64,000 nt of DNA from contig JAJKFJ010022045.1 of assembly GCA_027382625.1 (NCBI GenBank), positions 1-64,000 on the forward strand. The letters are read 5' to 3'. The DNA is from Tetmemena sp. SeJ-2015 (lineage: Eukaryota > Ciliophora > Spirotrichea > Sporadotrichida > Oxytrichidae). Positions 59,094-64,000 of the stretch are shown one piece after another (position 1 is the stretch's first letter; each line of letters opens with the position of its first letter). A program made the position numbers and the translations under genes. Below the pieces are notes generated by a model, which searched no databases, was not told where the DNA came from, and saw nothing but the letters and a program-made list of their open reading frames with translations.

Positions 59094-62060
59094 ATGCCCG
59101 ATAACAACAATCAAATAGAAGCCTATGACATCAATCAGCTATAAGATACAGATCCAAACGGTGGCTAGGGTGAAGGAGCGGGAGTGGCCGTAGCCGAGGA
59201 CGTGGACGATATTGACTTCAACAACTACAAGGGAATCTATGCTAATGATGAGAGTGGGCAGAAGTATCAGTGTCCTGAGACTGGCGCCCACTTTGAGTTC
59301 AATGACTTGTGCAGGAGGATGAATAGGATTGCCTAGTAGAGAGAAGCTGACTGGGAGAGATTCTATGGCTATCCTAAGGGCATGGAACCTCCTGCAAAGG
59401 GCCAGAGCTAAGCGAACTAAAAGTCTCACAGCTTAGGCAACTAAGTGAACATCAATGCTAATCATAAGACTAATTCAAATTCTCAACAGATCAATAAGAG
59501 CGCTGCTCCTCCTAACGCATATCATTATCATATTTATCATATTTTACTTATGGACATATCAACAACAGAATAATTAATAGCAACCGTAAATGAACAACTA
59601 TGTTAACAAGCAACAACAGCAGCCTGGAGTTGAAGTGTTCTCAAGCTCCATAATGTCAGAGAAACTTGACAAAAATCACAGTCAAAATATGTAACCTAGC
59701 AACCAAAAAATGCTATAGGTAAGTTTATAAGATTAAAACCTATGAAGAACGCAAAAGAGTTCTATAATTACAATACTTAGATTTTGATGTTTCATAATTA
59801 TCTTATAGTTCAAAAATAAGTTTGAGGAGCTATCTCTGTAGCATCAAAACAATCAAGTATAAAGACCTGCATCTAAAGGAGGAGTGAATGGTGGGAAGCT
59901 GACAGATCAGAAGTAGATGATCTCAACCTAGTTGCATTAAGCCAACCAAGGAGTGATTTCTTCAAATTCTAGGAATAAGGAGAACTGCCACAGTTTCCTT
60001 CAACAGAAAAGTGTTAGAAACATGCAAGATAGCGGAAGCAACCAGTCAACTACTTAAACTCAAGGCTTTATCCCCTCCTCAAACAGCTAAATCATTCACA
60101 ACAAGAGGTCTTCTAATGACAAAGCAAGGCAAGGAAGTGGCACTTAGTAAACTCAAAATGTTTAGCAATAAGTAAACTAGGGAGTCAATCCTATGGACAC
60201 CTACAATAAGCTCATGCAACTCATGAATGATAAAGTTTTGAGAAACGTGAATTCTGTGCTTTCAGGTTCAAGGGGCAAATCAACAGAGAAAGCTCTCAAC
60301 ACAGGAGCAGTCACGAGTGTCACTCAAACCACTTAGAAAACCCTCAACAATCCAGCTATCATTAATTAGACGAGCTCAACTAAGAAACTTAAGACTTTTG
60401 CTACCAACGCTAATATCTAATCTTCACTTACTCAAGGAAACATAAATCATCAATCATTTAGCAACGGAGCTGGCTCTTTGAGTCGAGATAGAAATCAACC
60501 TAATCAAAATCACTAAGCTATGACGACTGTACTCAAGAGCTAAACTAAGATAGGGTCGGCAGTTTCAGGAAGCAGAAATACTAATGCCGGTATATAAGGA
60601 TAAATGAATACTTAAAATACTCATAATGCAGCAAAGCAGTTCATGAGTTTCTATTCCAGCACAGCTGGCAACCAATCTCAACTTGCTGCCTAGTAGAGTA
60701 GCAACAATAGAAGAATGACAACTGAGTTTAGTCAGAGCAACGTTGCTCCATAGACTTAGTCTTCAGCTGCTCTGTAAGTCTTTTAAATTTCATCAATATT
60801 GTTAAAGTTATCAATTTTGAATAAATTTAAAATTACTGATAATCTATTCTATTTAAAGATAATTTATTTGTTTAGATGTTAAATAATATTTTCTAATACA
60901 TTTAAATCTTATGATATCTTATAGGAGAGAGTCAAGCACAAATAAGAAACTAAGCTCGTTAACTTTGGAATATTTTTTTCTTATTGCTATTCGTAGAAAT
61001 CAACTGGCTCAATTAACAACAATTAGAAATCTATAGTGTAAAAATCTCAAGTAAATATGCAAGGAAGCATAGACGGGTCAAGTCAAGCCGCAATAAATGA
61101 GATTATGAGCAAGTATATGAAACAGAGTTCTCAAGGCTAGACTATTCTTGCCATGGCCGGTTCTAATGGCTTAATACAATTTGCATTATAATTTAAGTAT
61201 GCTAAACGATGGGGCCCGCTTAAACAAGCCAAGAGCTTTACTCAGCAAAGAGCAGAAATTCAAACATGATTTTGTGTGAATCAATACTCACATATGATTT
61301 ATTTTGATAAGTTCATCTAAAACTATGACAGACTCGATTAACAAAGCCACTTCAAGTTCCAAGACTAACTCAAGACCAATAACTGCAAACACCTATGGCT
61401 AGGCTATTCAGGTACCCACAAGTCAGGTGCTGCAGGCTAAGATTTTAAATTCTCAAAACTAAGCTGGGAGCGCCAATTCAAAGAGAAAGAGTGGGTCAGG
61501 CTATGACTAGTTTGCCACCATGAACTCTTAAATTCCTCCCTAACACTTATAGATATATAATGCATTTTAAGTATTTGTTCTCACAACAGCCATCAATCTA
61601 GAAACAGCAATCAATTTTCTCAACTGCAAACTGCGCAGACTGTTATGATGCACGGAGCCAACTCAAAAGGCTCTCTAAATTCTATGATAGAGTAGTCTCA
61701 CCACTAAGGAGAGGGACTCTAGGGCTAAAATTTGAATGACTATTTAAGGCGAATGGAGAATCAACAATAAAATATGAACTATGAACTCCTCGCTCAAGGA
61801 TACACTTAAACCGCACTCAACGATCTACAGAAAAGTAAGCTATAACAAATGTAATTAATTTTCTTTTTTAGAGATTGAATCCAAGGCTAAGTCAAGGAGC
61901 GGTACTGCTGGAGTAGGAGTCACTCAGAATAGCTACTATGCAAAGCAGGCTTAGAATTCATCTGCTGCCAACGCCTTTCAAATTTAAATAAGTGTTTTTA
62001 ATTCAGCAGAGAAGCCACTCTAATATGAATAATTATTTCTCAAGTGGAGTTAGAAATTGA
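59094..62060 (+). CDS. Gln/Asn/Ser-rich protein with N-terminal CPETG..C segment
   Basis: It starts at ATG 59094 (MPDNNNQIEAYDINQLQ). Residues ~40-100 are a short folded-looking segment, KYQCPETGAHFEFNDLCRRM, which may bind zinc, followed by READWERFYGYP. The rest is low complexity, rich in Gln, Asn, Ser and Thr. GT..AG introns near 59718 and 60778 are visible, and later ones near 61570, 61840 and 61995 are likely. The C-terminus is read as HSNMNNYFSSGVRN before TGA 62058-62060. Frame changes near 59540 and 61200-61330 are unresolved. Not assigned to a family. Confidence 0.6.
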
Positions 62061-62213
62061 AACATATCTCCTATATTCTAAGAAATATATCTATTTTAGA
62101 TTTTGTGAGTCATTTAAAAGCAATCTGCAGATTTCAAAGAAGATGTTTGAAGAACTGAAGGATATAAACTTAATGAAATTTGACAGATAAGATATAAAGC
62201 CATTCTCTTCTTC

Positions 62214-63162
62214 TCAATTCTACTTTTGAATAAGAGCTAAATTTTCATCTTGGTCCTTGTTTTGATTTTCGAGCAAGCTTGGAAACCAATAGCACTTATT
62301 GCCATCCTCATTCGATATATTGTTTGCATATACACCACTCTTGCTCTAAGCATTCAAGATCGGTTGCTCATCCACCCAAGCGAGTCCCTCCTTTATAAGT
62401 TATTCAACAGCTCTGTAAAATCTCTCCTGCTGATTTTGGAATACACTTTGCATCTGGGCTATCCTTGAATAGGTAATCCAACCTCCATTGGCTTCAGCTG
62501 ACTGCAGCACAAGCAAATTATCTTGAGAAAGTTCAACACTAGAAGAGCAGATCACTCTCTTGTGACCCGTGTGGATTATCTTAAACTCAGATCCTAACTT
62601 CTGCATGCTGTCCACTGCTCTCCTCAAATCCTTCCTAAAGTAAAAGCTTAATTCTATTTTCAACCAAATTACAAAGTGACTTCTTAAGCTTTGGAACCTC
62701 TGATCTTCATTAAGAGAGATAGACATTCGTTCTCCTCCAAGAATCCTCCATTCTTCTTTCTCAAAGCTATGCATATGTTCACTATTTGAATCTACAAAGG
62801 AAATTTTTAAGCACTCTTAATTTATTACAGCTAGTTCATAATAAAAGTCGCCAACGCCTAACTTATCAACCCAGAATCCTTTATTCGCTAGAAATAAATT
62901 GATTCAGAACTAAAATTACAGCTGAGAGGATCAACTCCAATCTCTTTGCACATCTTCAGAAACTGATTTCTGAAGACTGGGTTAGAGTTGATCTCTTTCC
63001 TGTGCTTAAAGGCAAAAGTCTCCAGGTGGTTCTTAAATTCAACCAATTGCTTATTCATCTCCTCTAGCTAAGTTTGCTCAATCTGCTATCCCACATTTTG
63101 CATCTTTTGCTAGAGCATCTTATTCTGCTGTATGCCTGCGATACCCACTCCTCTCCTCATTT
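62214..63162 (-). CDS. SNF8: ESCRT-II subunit SNF8/VPS22 (EAP30 family)
   Basis: A component of the endosomal ESCRT-II complex for multivesicular body sorting. It starts at ATG 63160-63162 with the conserved MRRGVGIAGI, then a coiled coil and FRNQFLKMCKEIGVDPL. A 36-bp GT..AG intron joins PLSS to NKGFWVDKLGVGDFYYELAV. The winged-helix region has DLRRAVDSMQKLGSEFKII, LSQDNLLVLQSAEANGGWIT and EQLIKEGLAWVDEQ. The C-terminus has CYWFPSL before TGA 62214-62216. ~290 residues, close to the family. No IES was needed. Confidence 0.92.
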
Positions 63163-63300
63163 TCTATTTTAAAATATCTAATTAATTCAAGTTCAAACTT
63201 AATTTACTGCCTAAATAAGTTTATCTTTTGATATGGAACAAATTGAATTCATACTTTCTACTCTACAAACTGAGCTTATATCTTTCCTATTGAACTAATT

Positions 63301-64000
63301 TCACTACTTGGGGCGGATATTGTTGGGAGAGCCTCTGCTTTCACCTCCCATTCCAATTCCAAAGGAGGGGCCAGAACCGCCAAAGCTATTGTCACCACTT
63401 TCCTCTTAAGAACTTAGACAGGTACCCATTCACCAGAGAGTGCTGATTCACTTATTGAGAAGCCACTCCACTCACAGAGCTATTAGAGCCATTCACACTG
63501 GGACTCACATTTGCTAATAGCTAGTTGGTTGACATTTTGTTCTTAACCTACTTAAGTTGCTACTCTAGCTTCTTTTGGTTCTCCTCATAAGATTCAAACA
63601 TCTGGTTGTGCTGCTCCTCACTCTTAAGGCGCATGCTCTATTCCTATGAAAGCTGCTTGATGAGATAATCGACAAGATCCTGCTGAGGAGCAGTCATAGA
63701 CTTAATTATCTCCTTGATTTCCTGATTAGTCATTATCTTCTTCGCTGTCAGGCTGTCATTCATTGAGTTTCCATTCAACTCTCTCGACTACTCTTGATGC
63801 TGCAGCAGCTGAGTATGAATGAGCTGAACCTCGTTGAGCAGCTTTTCTACTTCAGCTGGTGTTCTATCTTCATGACTTTACTTTGCTTGTGCTCGAGGTG
63901 CAATCTTTGAAGGAGTGCCTAAAGGAGCCTAGACTTAGGATGATTTAGCAAGTTCAATCTCATTTTATTGCTAGGTACATAGTTCTCTATATAGAATGAT
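63301..64000 (-). CDS. Gln/Ser-rich coiled-coil protein (5' end outside window)
   Basis: The 5' end lies beyond the right edge. Visible from the edge: a Gln/Ala/Ser linker, HEDRTPAEVEKLLNEVQLIHTQLL, MTNQEIKEIIKSMTAPQQDLVDYLIKQL and a coiled coil SYEENQKKLEQQLKQVKNK. A Ser/Val/Asn-rich part and a Gly-rich end (GGSGPSFGIGMGGESRGSP) lead to TGA 63301-63303. A frame change near 63410 is unresolved. The layout resembles clathrin-adaptor/GAT-type helical proteins only loosely; no family is claimed. Confidence 0.55.

Noticed and set aside
1..64000. Reading the window as pseudogene-rich DNA under the standard genetic code
   Set aside because: TAA and TAG fall at Gln positions of conserved proteins (for example CQRCQG in DNA polymerase delta) and genes end cleanly at TGA, so these are sense codons.
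1..64000. Interpretation as a macronuclear chromosome
   Set aside because: Conserved genes contain pointer-bounded inserts that are not introns, and three genes are interrupted by other complete genes. No telomeric C4A4/G4T4 repeats were seen.
1..64000. CRISPR arrays, tRNA or rRNA genes, TBE-type transposons
   Set aside because: No regular repeat-spacer structure, no recognisable tRNA or rRNA sequence and no transposase-like frame or terminal C4A4 ends were seen by eye. A tRNAscan or profile search could still find a short tRNA.

Overview
This window reads as germline (micronuclear) DNA of a spirotrich, most likely hypotrich, ciliate. Three direct observations support this. (1) TAA and TAG occur in frame throughout conserved proteins where glutamine fits, and genes end at TGA; this is a ciliate code (TAA/TAG = Gln, TGA = stop). 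(2) Conserved genes such as DNA polymerase delta, CEP104, DNAI3, patatin and HMCES are interrupted by AT-rich inserts that lack GT..AG ends. Each is bounded by a short direct repeat, and removing the insert plus one repeat copy restores the reading frame and the family sequence. Such inserts are internal eliminated sequences (IESs) with pointers. (3) True introns are also present, mostly 29-79 bp with GT..AG ends. I resolved 29 candidate IESs by hand, from 7 bp to 2.5 kb. More frame breaks remain unresolved, so the list is a lower bound. The smallest IESs (under 20 bp) are individually weak calls.

Layout. 1-400 is a polypyrimidine tract, followed by AT-rich DNA. 1143-5563 holds DNA polymerase delta and a methyltransferase (both minus). 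6204-12173 holds three plus-strand genes, two of them Gln/Asn/Ser-rich. 12174-13376 is non-coding with inverted repeats. 13377-16301 is a minus cluster: a small basic protein, a TIS11-like CCCH zinc finger protein and a PH-domain protein. 16388-20131 holds two plus-strand genes. 20345-23861 is a minus-strand Sfi1-like gene with a complete MORN-repeat gene inside it. 23950-30770 is a kinesin-12 (KIF15-like). 30981-33186 is an importin-alpha-like protein and 33299-34061 is SURF1. 34218-35847 is a small plus-strand gene with a complete PAP2-family lipid enzyme inside it. 35920-39834 holds CK2 beta and two low-complexity proteins. 39918-41087 is a patatin. 41312-46693 is CEP104 with the complete dynein gene DNAI3 inside it. 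46900-55190 is a long minus-strand tract with a second Sfi1-like protein and a CTD-type phosphatase that has a very long tail. TRAPPC13, HMCES, a Gln/Asn/Ser-rich protein, SNF8 and a partial gene at the right edge follow.

The main discovery is three nested gene pairs. In each, a host gene on one strand is split into two blocks that share a pointer repeat (12, 9 and 5 bp). The segment between the blocks (2536, 1307 and 1261 bp) must be removed to make the host protein. That segment is almost entirely another complete gene on the opposite strand: DNAI3 inside CEP104, a MORN protein inside an Sfi1-like gene, and a PAP2-family enzyme inside a small unknown gene. The same germline DNA would therefore be eliminated DNA for one product and retained DNA for another. 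DNAI3 and the PAP2 gene also contain IESs of their own, giving a two-level arrangement.
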